A stretch of 64,000 nucleotides of DNA, taken from NCBI RefSeq assembly GCF_000003855.2, contig NW_003101676.1, forward strand, positions 1,011,531-1,075,530. Direction: 5' to 3'. The DNA comes from Blastomyces gilchristii SLH14081 (lineage: Eukaryota; Ascomycota; Eurotiomycetes; Onygenales; Ajellomycetaceae). This document shows positions 23,161 through 32,671 of this stretch, piece by piece. The notes under the pieces are model-generated. The model saw only the letters and a program-made list of their open reading frames with translations, did no database searches and had not been told where the DNA came from. Every line of letters starts with the position of its first letter. Position 1 is the first letter of the stretch. A program made the translations under genes and the position numbers.

Positions 23161-26100
23161 ATGAAAACAACTGTGAAAATAAGAAACAAAGAAATGAATC
23201 CACCAGGTGAAGAGGACAGGAAAATGTCTGTTATAGATATCACAAAGGACTTATCGGCTCTCTTCCTCCAGCAGGTGCATGTGACACCAGATGCTATCGC
23301 CTTAGAGGACCAAAAGACCCAATACACCTATTCCGAACTCGACAGGAAAGTCTCAGAACTTGCTCTTCGTCTCCGTGGACATGGCGTTGGTCGAGACAGC
23401 CTTGTTGGTGTGCTTCTGGGCCGCAGCGCCGACTACGTGATTGCCTGTTTGGCAGCTCTTCGTGCCGGGGGAGCTTTTCTTGTTCTCGAGCTTGCCTATC
23501 CCCCGAACCTCCTCGCTGATGTTATCGACGATTCCAATCCCACCGTGATAATCACGAATCAAAGCCAGGCTGCCAAAATAAAGGCCAGCACCCCATTGAT
23601 AGTCCTCGACAAGCCGCAGAAAGAAACCCCGCACGCGAACGAACTCCCGCCATTACCTGCTGACGATGATTTGGAACGGCTAGCTTTTGTATCTTACTCG
23701 TCCGGGACAACTGGCCGCCCGAAAGGAATTGCAAATCCACACCGGGCACCGGTCCTCTCATATAATCTCAGATTTCGACTTTCTGATCTTCAGCCCGGAG
23801 ACCGTGTGGCTTGCAATGTCTTCTTTGTTTGGGAAATACTACGCCCTCTCTTGCGAGGAGCGACGGTCGTTGCGGTTCCGGATGATATGAGTTATGACCC
23901 TGCTGCACTGGTCGACCTACTTTCTGCGAAACGTATCACAGAAACACTAATGACTCCTACGCTTTTGGCCGCGGTACTTTCAAGGCACCCGGCAATTGGG
24001 AGCCGTCTCCCGGATCTGCGCACCTTGTGGCTTAATGGTGAGGTCGTCAGCACTGATTTAGCCCGGCGAGCGATCAAAGCTCTTCCAAACACCCGACTGC
24101 TCAACTGTTACAGTGCCTGCGAAACCCATGAGATTGCGTGCGGGGACATCAGGGATATGCTTGATGACGAAGCCCTTTACTGCCCCGTTGGTCCACCATT
24201 GTTCCCTAAACAGACGTATATTCTAGATGATAGTGGCAAACCAGTGGAACATGGGGTTGGTGGTGAGCTTTTCATTGGCGGGCCGTTGCTAGCCCGAGGG
24301 TATCTGAACCGCCCTGAAACTACGGCCAAGGCTTTCATCCCAAACCCATTCGATTCAACACCAGGAGCCCTCATGTACAGAACCGGAGACACAGCCAAAA
24401 TGTTACCCTCGGGGCTTCTCGAGATTAGCGGTCGCGTTGGGGCTATGATTAAGCTGCGTGGTTATTCTGTTGTTCCAGGAAAGGTTGAAAATGCCATCAT
24501 CAACCATCTTGCTGTTAACGACTGTGTCGTAGTCGCCCACGGTGAAGGTTTAGAAAGGCAATTGGTAGCGTATGTTGTCCAGGACAAGGCAAATTCTTCT
24601 GGTCGGCCAAATATAGAAGTCAATGAATCAGGACATAGCCCAGCAGCACGTCGCATACTTTCTCCTTATCTGGCCCACTACATGATTCCAGCATTATGGG
24701 TCGAACTAAATGAGCTACCAACCCATGAAGTCTCCGGAAAAGCCGATTTGAAACGCCTCCCTCCCCCTCCGACACCCAAACCTATAATAACAAATGGGCA
24801 TAAGGCTAAAAGCGATCCAATCTCAATTGACGCGATAGCCGAATTTTGGGCTGCATCCCTCAAAATAGCACGCAGCGCCATTACTCCAGAGCACAACTTT
24901 TTCGATTTAGGTGGGCACTCCTTGTCAATTGCTGACCTTGCCTCAAGACTATCGAAAAATTTTGGTTTCCGCATCCCCCTCGACCGTCTAGTGGATCCTC
25001 CAACGCTCACTGGTCACCTGAAAACGGTACGTGCTGTACGGGATGGGCACACTGCCGCATTGCAAGCAGATCTACCAGCAGTATTACGCGCGGACTCTAT
25101 CCTTGACGATGACATTCAACCCTCCAGTGCGAAAACAAGGTCGCTCTCCGAGGCAAATACAGTGCTCCTTACTGGCGCGACTGGTTTCTTAGGTGCATTT
25201 CTCCTCAACGACTTGTTGGAAGCCACATCCGCCAAGATCGTGTGTCTTGTTCGTTTTAACGACCCTTCTGGTGAAGATGGCCCGGGAGGCGTAGCGAGAA
25301 TACGCAGAAATCTGCTTGATCTGGGATTATGGCGCGACTCGATCATGGAGCGAGTCGAGATCCTGCCCGGAAATCTATCTCGAAAACGCTTTGGTCTATC
25401 CCCCCAGGCTTTCGATGATCTTGCCGCTCGTGTCCAGGTCATCATCCATGCTGCGGCGACAGTCAATCTTGTATATCCATATGCCGCCCTGCGAGGTGCC
25501 AATGTAGGAGGGACGAGAGAGATCTTGCGCCTCGCGTGTCAGTCCGGTGCCACAGTACAATATATATCGACAAACGGAGTGTTGCCTCCATCTCAGAAAG
25601 GCTGGCCAGAGGATGCCATGCTTGATGTATCTGAAGTTCCAGAAAAGCTGCTTGACGGGTACGGCCAGACCAAATGGGTGGCAGAGCAACTTGTGCTCGA
25701 GGCTGGTCGTCGCGGCCTGCCGGTGAAAATATTACGAGCCGGAACAATAAGTGGTCACAGTACCACGGGCGCTGGAAACGCCTGGGATCTCCTATCTGCA
25801 TTAATCGTGGAATCGATCCATCTCGGTTATGCGCCTGACGTAGAGGGGTGGCGTGCAGAGATGACTCCAGTAGACTTCGTCAGCAAAGCTATTATCCATC
25901 TCTCCAATCAGACTCAAACCAATCGGGTTATGTTTCATCTCGGTGACCCAAGCCCTGTCGACACACGAACCGTGTTCGATTGCCTCAAGGACCTAGGCTA
26001 CCCAACCCAGCGTCTCAGCTGGGATGAATGGGTTGCATTGTGGACGGAGAAAAGAGCATCTGCAAAAGGTGGAGATGGCGCCTTTACAGTTGACATCCTT

Positions 26101-27051
26101 CGAAGCGGCATGCCAACTGTTGATTTCCTCAAAGGCATTGTTGTCCTGAGCAACGCTGAAACCAGGCCTTTCCATTCGGACGTCGAACGCCCCAAGGTGG
26201 ACATTATCTTGCTAGAAACCTACGCTCGCCATTGGTTTGCCCGAGGTTGGCTCCCTCGCTCTCCTTCCCGGAAACATTGCCTCAACGGAGTTTCGCAGCC
26301 AGCACCCAAAGGTCCACTTAGCGGCCATGTTGCAGTCATCACCGGCGCATCTTCCGGAATCGGTGCGGCTGTTGCTACTGCCTTGGTCCGAGAAGGGGCC
26401 CATGTTGCTCTCGGTGCACGACGCACTAAAGCTCTTGAAGCCGTAAAGAGCACCCTTCCTCTCCGTGACAACAAAGTAATTATCCGACAAACCGACGTGA
26501 CAGATAAGTCCCAGGTGGAAGCCCTAGTTCGTGCAGCCAACGAGGAGCTAGGCCCCGTGGATATAGTTGTCGCCTGCGCTGGAGTCATGTACTTCACAAT
26601 GATGGCGAATACGCAGATGGAGGAGTGGGATCGCACTGTCGATGTGAACTGCAAAGGCCTCCTACACTGTCTCGCGGCCACTGTGCCGTCAATGCTTTCT
26701 CGTGGTAAAGGCCATATCGTCGCCATATCATCTGATGCCGGCCGTAAAGTCTTCCCTGGACTAAGCGTCTACTCAGCAAGCAAATTCTTTGTCGAAGCCA
26801 CGTTACAAGGGCTGCGACTGGAGACAGCAGGTAAAGGCTTGCGCGTCACGAGCGTCCAACCGGGAAATACGGCCACCGATCTTCTAGGGATGTCTACTGA
26901 TGCTGAGGCTATTAAACAGTATGGTGAACCATCAGGAGCTCGGATCCTAGATCCGGAAGATGTAGCGAACTCGATAATTTATGCGTTACGACAACCCGAG
27001 CACGTCGCTGTGAATGAGGTACTGATTGAGCCTCGCGATGAGCCCATTTAA
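23161..27051 (+). CDS. NRPS-like A-T-R1-R2 carboxylate reductase, glycine betaine reductase type
   Basis: One intronless frame encodes 1296 residues; a second in-frame ATG at 23224 is possible. Domains in order begin with an adenylation domain (about 30-535): SSGTTGRPKG from about 180, YRTGD 406-410, GRVGAMIKLRG from 424, catalytic lysine K527. A carrier domain follows with FFDLGGHSLS and phosphopantetheine serine S587. Next is a thioester-reductase domain (about 665-1030) with Rossmann loop TGATGFLG and YGQTK (Y834, K838). Last is a short-chain dehydrogenase (about 1050-1296) with TGASSGIG (from 1061) and YSASK (Y1204, K1208). There is no condensation domain. The expected reaction activates an acid, loads it on the arm, and reduces it to aldehyde and then alcohol with NADPH. 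This A-T-R1-R2 order with a YdfG-like last domain is that of fungal glycine betaine reductase, which makes choline. The substrate here is inferred from architecture, not from pocket residues. No biosynthetic cluster surrounds it. Confidence 0.85.
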   Translation: MKTTVKIRNKEMNPPGEEDRKMSVIDITKDLSALFLQQVHVTPDAIALEDQKTQYTYSELDRKVSELALRLRGHGVGRDSLVGVLLGRSADYVIACLAALRAGGAFLVLELAYPPNLLADVIDDSNPTVIITNQSQAAKIKASTPLIVLDKPQKETPHANELPPLPADDDLERLAFVSYSSGTTGRPKGIANPHRAPVLSYNLRFRLSDLQPGDRVACNVFFVWEILRPLLRGATVVAVPDDMSYDPAALVDLLSAKRITETLMTPTLLAAVLSRHPAIGSRLPDLRTLWLNGEVVSTDLARRAIKALPNTRLLNCYSACETHEIACGDIRDMLDDEALYCPVGPPLFPKQTYILDDSGKPVEHGVGGELFIGGPLLARGYLNRPETTAKAFIPNPFDSTPGALMYRTGDTAKMLPSGLLEISGRVGAMIKLRGYSVVPGKVENAIINHLAVNDCVVVAHGEGLERQLVAYVVQDKANSSGRPNIEVNESGHSPAARRILSPYLAHYMIPALWVELNELPTHEVSGKADLKRLPPPPTPKPIITNGHKAKSDPISIDAIAEFWAASLKIARSAITPEHNFFDLGGHSLSIADLASRLSKNFGFRIPLDRLVDPPTLTGHLKTVRAVRDGHTAALQADLPAVLRADSILDDDIQPSSAKTRSLSEANTVLLTGATGFLGAFLLNDLLEATSAKIVCLVRFNDPSGEDGPGGVARIRRNLLDLGLWRDSIMERVEILPGNLSRKRFGLSPQAFDDLAARVQVIIHAAATVNLVYPYAALRGANVGGTREILRLACQSGATVQYISTNGVLPPSQKGWPEDAMLDVSEVPEKLLDGYGQTKWVAEQLVLEAGRRGLPVKILRAGTISGHSTTGAGNAWDLLSALIVESIHLGYAPDVEGWRAEMTPVDFVSKAIIHLSNQTQTNRVMFHLGDPSPVDTRTVFDCLKDLGYPTQRLSWDEWVALWTEKRASAKGGDGAFTVDILRSGMPTVDFLKGIVVLSNAETRPFHSDVERPKVDIILLETYARHWFARGWLPRSPSRKHCLNGVSQPAPKGPLSGHVAVITGASSGIGAAVATALVREGAHVALGARRTKALEAVKSTLPLRDNKVIIRQTDVTDKSQVEALVRAANEELGPVDIVVACAGVMYFTMMANTQMEEWDRTVDVNCKGLLHCLAATVPSMLSRGKGHIVAISSDAGRKVFPGLSVYSASKFFVEATLQGLRLETAGKGLRVTSVQPGNTATDLLGMSTDAEAIKQYGEPSGARILDPEDVANSIIYALRQPEHVAVNEVLIEPRDEPI

Positions 27052-28368
27052 ACGCTGACCCCGGGAAAAAAAAAGAGAGGAAAGCCCGATTTTCAACCAG
27101 CAGATATCTATTATACCCCATTCCAAACAGGACAAAGCAGGTGAACAAACATCTTTCATCAGGTCGCCTTCTTTTCAACAAGATTGGCACGGCCAACTAA
27201 GTTACCATTCATTCTCCGTCGATTTATATTAGTTTATAGCTCCTTTCCATTTTCCGTCTAAGTACCCGTACACAATCTCATTAATAACCCCAATCATCGC
27301 CTCACACTTTCCTGCGTCGATGTCTTGCTCTAGACATTTCACTTACTTAGCGGTGGAGATATTTGAGTCTACAAGAAAGCAACCACTCAAGCGGCAGAAT
27401 TCAAATTGGAAAACAAATTCTGCGCGTCCATTCAAGTTCCTTCTGGGGAACAAGCTTTGGATGAAAGAAAATTATTCGTGACAGTGATCGATACATGAGA
27501 TATGATAGAGACAGCCCATAGCGACAAAAGAATCATGTAGGTGACCACAGAACTAACCACAATTCAAGATACCATCTTCAAACTACTACCATTTTATTTC
27601 ATGCCCAAGTCTGGGGGATATTTGAAATGATAACAGGTCTCAAGTTACGCAAGCTTATCGCTTATCTAGGATTTGGTATCATACAACCGCTCCCATATCT
27701 GAGAATTTTTATTAATGGTGTGGTCGCCTGCTAACATTTAATGAAGCCACACTTGCCACAAGTCATCACGGTTTGTCTTGCAGCGAAATGAGTTCGTATG
27801 TATATGAGGAGATCTGTCCTGCGTGGAACTTTTTATGTAAAGCCTGGGACCAACTTTCCAGCTAACATGCATGTAATATTATGGACGCCTCGCGGCGCTT
27901 GAAAGCACCACACCAAAATAAACGACTGAGGAGATGAATAGTGATACATCAAAAGCAGGAATCAAAACCGGCGGGAAAAACAGACAAATGAAAAAAAAAG
28001 ATGAAAACTTGAGATCCAAGGGGACAAAAACAGTATTATGAACTCTCCACCCTCTAACAGAAACTTTTAGCCCATATCAGCAAGGGAAAAAAACAATACA
28101 TATGTCTGATTCTTGTCAATGTTGCAAGACGTCCAGAACCGCGATCTCGGATCCCATCTCCCGAGCTCGCAACGTGCTTTTTAAGGTTTTGGTATGACTT
28201 GTCCAGCTATTTTCTCCCGTACTTGAAATGAATAGGATCGCTCTCCCAACGCACACGAATGAGAAGTATGTAATGTACATGTACATTACATTACGTGCAA
28301 CTCGCTCGTCAGCTCGCAGGGGCCGGTCTTTTCGGCCATGTTGTAATTCCACATCAGCGGCTATGCTC
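27052..28368. other. intergenic, no gene seen
   Basis: This is the 3' flank of the A-T-R-R gene followed by AT-rich sequence without supported open frames. A 24-bp palindrome lies at the end of this stretch (28268-28291, separate entry). Confidence 0.5.
28268..28291. repeat. 24-bp perfect palindrome
   Basis: The core TAATGTACATGTACATTA (28271-28288) extends three bases on each side as a perfect inverted repeat without a spacer. Confidence 0.85.
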
Positions 28369-28560
28369 TCAGCACATACTATGCGGGAAGCTAGGGTTAC
28401 TGCTTTGAATCGGCTCGAGGGGTTTCCCCGCCGACTTCCTGCAAAGTCTGGTGGGTTGATCCACCGACGCTGGTGTATCTGCCAGGGGGCCTGCAAACAC
28501 AGGCTTGATCAACAACAAGCAGAAGCAGATTTTGAGTAAAACCAAAAACTGAGAAGTCAT
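28369..28560 (-). CDS. putative small secreted protein, 63 residues
   Basis: The frame starts at an ATG in good context (CACAATG) at 28560. It begins with a textbook signal peptide: a short start, the hydrophobic core FLVLLKICFCLLLI, then KPVFA-G as a likely cleavage site at about residue 23. The mature part would be only about 40 residues, with two cysteines, and is Pro/Ser-rich. Upstream on the same strand lies a pyrimidine-rich leader and a TATATAAG box at about 28696-28703, some 140 nt before the ATG. This supports a real promoter. I recognise no family. The 3' part may be spliced to a longer product, as no strong evidence fixes the stop. It sits next to pseudogenes in a gene-poor tract. 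Confidence 0.45.
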   Translation of the reverse strand: MTSQFLVLLKICFCLLLIKPVFAGPLADTPASVDQPTRLCRKSAGKPLEPIQSSNPSFPHSMC

Positions 28561-28695
28561 TGTGAACGACTGACAAAATGAGTTTCGTTGAGAGTTCGTG
28601 GCGAAGAGGGCTTCTTCCGAAGGTGGTGAAGATGAGAGAAAGAGAAAGAAAGGGTTGTCAAGATTCCGTTTGCAATCGAACAAACTTGTTTCTTC

Positions 28696-28703
28696 TTATA
28701 TAA
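28696..28703 (-). promoter_or_regulatory. TATA box for the small secreted protein gene
   Basis: TATATAAG on the minus strand lies 136-143 nt upstream of the ATG at 28560, with a CT-rich leader between. Confidence 0.5.
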
Positions 28704-29701
28704 CTCCGCGCTTCTCTTATAGCGAGCATATGGCCCCCTATTCGGACGTAACTGGCAACCATCTGTTTTTAGAACAGAAATTGATTTAGAGCTCAAGATT
28801 GGATAGCAACAGGTGTACTCCGTAGTTGATTTTGATATTAAATTTCGGCCGGCATGTAGGTGTACGTATGTATGTATGTATGTCCTATACCTGCTCCATC
28901 GTGGCAGTTCAGCAACTCCAATTTGTAAAGCACCACTAACTAGTCCACAATGAGGAAGGCCATGGCGCCTGCACAAATAAGAGAGGGGGGGGGGGGGCGC
29001 TTAAACTCATGCACAGGTACGGATGTAGATAGAACTCAGCCTAGGCAAGGGAAACTGATATTATCCAAGGGTCTTAACTATCTCAAGAATTGTAGCGACA
29101 ATGATAGCACGCAGTATCCGTGCCAATGAACCAATCCCAGCTGCGCTGAAAGTGTTTGATAAAGCAGGGTAAATATAACATTCCGATCACTCTGCTGATT
29201 TCTGGGATCTCTTGTGGCTCTCTGTCATTACATAGCTGGGGGCCAGAGATTCCACTCGGATTATCTTGGGCGTGAATGGCCTTGCCTCACCGCATACGTT
29301 AAAACTCTCCCAAAGTCTCGAGCAACTAGCAACGATGGCCCCGCTCGTCCAGTCTCTCGCGTGTTGATTCCGATCGTCATTACGATGCTGCATTCTGCTG
29401 GCTGTGAATACCCACCCCTACACCCCTCCTCCCCTTTTTCACCAGGATCGGCTCCCAGCCTATCCTATGCACGCTGCAGAATCCTTGGAGGGCAGTGAAT
29501 TATAACTAGATAGGTAAACAGATATATGATGCCTTCAACAGCGGCGATACAGCCCAAGGGCACGGGAGTAACGTGCCTTGGGAAACCCTTGAAAAGGTGA
29601 GTCAAGAGCCGGAGCCAACGCCGAAGACCATTGACTTGAGCTATCGGGAGATGTTTTGGGATGAACTTACGTATACAATTATACAATAACTGTGGGCAAA
29701 T
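28704..29701. other. intergenic, no gene seen
   Basis: A (GTAT)n run lies at about 28866-28881 and a G homopolymer at about 28985-28997. No open frame here has supporting motifs. Confidence 0.5.
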
Positions 29702-31070
29702 CTACCACTTCTGCTCCACAGAGTAAGTCCTCTTTCGTTTCATCTGCCTCTCCCACGCTAGCATGGCCCACTTCACCATATACTCAGACATCATGAGCTG
29801 CTTCGCCGTCGGCCTTTCTTTCCGCTGGTTCAAATGCCATCATAGCCCTCAGCATATCCTCCAGAGCTTTGAGCTCACCACCAGCAACATCCTATTCACA
29901 GGCTTCTGGCGTCTCACCCCGGCCCATATCCCACATCCGTTGGTGAAGACGACAGAATACAGGTGTGCCGATGTGCTGGAAGTTGGTGATCCATGAGCCA
30001 TCTGGGTTGAAGAACTCAGAGCGATTCGTCCAGGAACCCCACCATCGTGCGGGCAGTTGTCCCAAGGTGTTTGACCATCTCGGCAATGATGTGGTTTGGG
30101 TCCCATGCAAAGGTTTCAAAGAGAGGCCGTTCGCCCATCGCATCGTAGAGGACGACACCCAGCGTCCATACATCAGCCACGGTGGTGATGCGTTCATTGA
30201 AGAATTCTTCTGGCGGGGAATACAGGGTCGGCGTGTGAAGTGTTGGAGACGGAGCTTTTGAAGCAATAAAAGACGTCCCATAGTCCGAGATAATAATCTC
30301 AGGATCCATCACCTCGTTCGCAGGCCTGTTCCAATTCATGGGATAGATGATATGCGGTGGCGCATGGGGTGTGCTAGACTTTCCGTCAAGGCGCCGGGTA
30401 GGAACCTCATATGGTTTGCCATGGCGCTTGTACAGTTCAGTTGTACATGTACTCAAATTGTCAAAGCCCGGGACACGAAGAAGAAATTTGTCCAGATGGA
30501 GATCTGTCTGATTCAGTAATTTTGGATGAGCAATCAGGGGGACAAGGCTGTATTTGACGTACCTTCATGGCATACATCGTTCGCATGCATGTAGTTCAAG
30601 ACCATGATGGGCTAGGCAGCGGTGGATCCGGCAGCATCTCGTGGAAACATAAAGTTTGTACCGTTCTCCTTCGAATTGGCGATGCTGCAGCCCCGGCAGG
30701 CTCTCCCACCATGGGACCATAAAAAGAGAACTGGTCAAGCAAGGTTGGGATAAACCGTCTTCCGAAACAATTCGATGTACCCTTTGCCAATAGACGGAGA
30801 ATTTCACCCTCATTACTGGCCGGTGAAGCTCCTGTAACAAGTATCTTCAGCGATACATAGCACTGGAGCTGCTGGTCATGGGCGAGCCAGACTGTTGAAT
30901 AACCACCATATCGCAAAAGCTGTCTCCAATGAGAGTTGGATGGTACCCGCCGGCGTGTATCCTTCCAAATCCTCCACATCTGACTCGGGGTAGGAAATCC
31001 TCTCGGCTTCCAAAGACGGTGACTCAGCCGTGGAATGGCAAAGCAGAAATGGATGTCCTGGCTGTCGCAT
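29702..31070 (-). pseudogene. SRPK-like protein kinase pseudogene
   Basis: Pieces of one SR-protein-kinase-like gene lie in order on the minus strand but in changing frames. They are DVEDLEGYTPAG, then YHPTLIGDSF (frameshift at about 30945), then RYGGYSTVWLAHDQQLQ (deletion at about 30919 removing the segment before the glycine loop). Next come VSLKILVTGASPASNEGE, GEPAG, then IANSKENGTNFMFPRDAA in another frame (about 30690). A TAG lies at 30614-30612. Splice sites at about 30563 and 30506 look intact. After them come DLHLDKFLLRVPG, SDYGTSFIA, YSPPEEFF and TVADVWTLGVVLYD. Another frameshift near 30080 precedes PARWWGSW and FFNPDGSW. A TAG at 29894-29892 sits where the family has Trp. A last frameshift precedes MMSEYMVKWAM. 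No catalytic-competent product can be made. The order and spacing match a full-length SRPK. Confidence 0.85.
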
Positions 31071-31557
31071 CAGTGGAGATTTATGAGGAAGCCTTTGGTG
31101 ATGTTTCTGAAAGACAGCGAACCGAGAAAAGGTCCAACCCTGCTAACAGGAGCAAATCTCCAGCCTACCCTCATTGTCTTGTTGATGTGTGAGGTCGATG
31201 AGATGTTCAGGTTAGCCGCTGATGGCAGCCAAGAGACAAGACAGCCAATGCTAGTCGAGCAGTGTGAGTACTCCGTTTGAATACCCAATGCCAACATTGC
31301 AAATGATAGTGGGAGTTTAGTATGGCCGGTCTCAGAGGATACAAAAGAGACAGACACTTTCACGGGCTCATCAGAGCCATCACTGATGGTGGCAGCTGCT
31401 ACTTCATGTGTAGCAAGACTATTTATTAATATCTAAGTATTTAGGAGTGACTTCATCACTCCTGAAGTCTGTTTGAACATCTAAGCACCGTTACCTACCA
31501 CCTACTACATACTGGATAGCAAGCAACCACCTAGGTAGATAGCAACACTCACTATAT
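31071..31557. other. short intergenic region between two pseudogenes
   Basis: This lies between the divergent starts of the kinase and dehydrogenase relics. It includes a GTACTCC word near 31268. No gene was seen. Confidence 0.5.
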
Positions 31558-32597
31558 ATGTACTGGCAAGAAGATGAGTTATCCCGTAGGTTATCAGGCA
31601 AAGTCATCGTTATCACTGGTGGTGAGTTGAAAAAAACCAACTCCATCCCCTGAGCTCCCCTCATTTTCAACAAAAGACACTTAGCTTACCCTTCAAATCA
31701 CCAGGAACCGCCGGTGTCGGTAAAGAAGAGATCCTCAAACTCGCCCAGCACAATCCCGCTCATATCTACTTCACGGGCCGCAACGTGCAGGCCGTCAACT
31801 CCCTCATCGACGAGGTAAACGCCATTACCACCTCTACTACCACGACCAACGATGGAAAGAGCATACTCACATTCATCCCCTGCGACCAAACCTCCCTCAG
31901 CTCCGTCCGTGATGCCACAAAGCTCCTACTCGCCAAATCGCAAAGCCTAATCGACGTCTTAATCTGCAACACGGGCGTCATGGCCATACCCCCGAGATCT
32001 AATTTGCCATAAACTACCTCTCCCATGCCCTGCTGGTAAAACACTGTATACCCGCGCTGCAGAACGCACGGGCCAAAAACAAAGGCGCGGCCGTATCGTT
32101 GTTACTTCCACGCCTGGGTTTAGGGGCGCGCCGGAGATTGGTTTCGCGGGGCTGAAGAAGATGCAAGGCGGTGTAGGCGGGCCGGCCATGCTGGCCAAAA
32201 ACACGCTGTACTCGCAGAACAAACTTGCGAATGTCCTGCACGCTGCAGAGCTGGCGAGGCGCTATCCGGAGCTTCCCGTCGCTGCTAGTCATCCGGGAGT
32301 GATTGCGTCGACGGAGCTGATGGGGCATATGAATTTCATCGACCGGTTGGTGGTCAAGTTGGCTGTGAGGAATTTTGAGTCCTACAGTTTGCAGGAGGGG
32401 GTGTATAATACCCTCTGGGCCGCGATGACGACGACGACGACACAGGCAACAGGGACGGCTGGGCAGGAGGGGGCTTCGTTGGAGTCCGGCGGCCTTTGCG
32501 AGGCCGTGGGAAAGCCACTTGCACACACGAAGTTGTCCGTCGATGAAGCTCTTGCGGGGAATGGACGGAGAAGGAAATTGAACGGTACTTGCAGTGA
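31558..32597 (+). pseudogene. short-chain dehydrogenase/reductase pseudogene
   Basis: Exon 1 (31558-31621) and exon 2 (from 31705) join cleanly at GTGAGT/CCAG. They give a good SDR start: KVIVITGGTAGVGKEEIL, then IYFTGRN, then LICNTGVMAIPP. After that the gene is broken. Several residues are missing, the frame shifts, and the expected EIQFAINYLSH reads with TAA (32000-32002) in place of the Gln codon. KHCIPALQNARAKN follows. Another frame change near 32090 leads to VTSTPGFRGAPE. The active-site motif is retained as YSQNKLANVLHAAELARRYP with Y and K, then HPGVIASTELMGHM and NTLWAA. A last frame change near 32555 restores EWTEKEIERY before the stop at 32595. The family resembles WW-domain oxidoreductase/retinol-dehydrogenase-like fungal SDRs. 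A TTC repeat follows immediately. Confidence 0.8.
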
Positions 32598-32620
32598 TGA
32601 TGTTTTTGCTGTTTCTTCTT

Positions 32621-32671
32621 TTCTTCTTCTTCTTCTTCTTCTTCTTCTTCTTCTTCTTCTTCTTCTTCTTT
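32621..32671. repeat. (TTC)n microsatellite
   Basis: This is a run of about 17 TTC units just downstream of the dehydrogenase relic. It reads as poly-Glu in one frame and poly-Leu in another. Confidence 0.9.
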
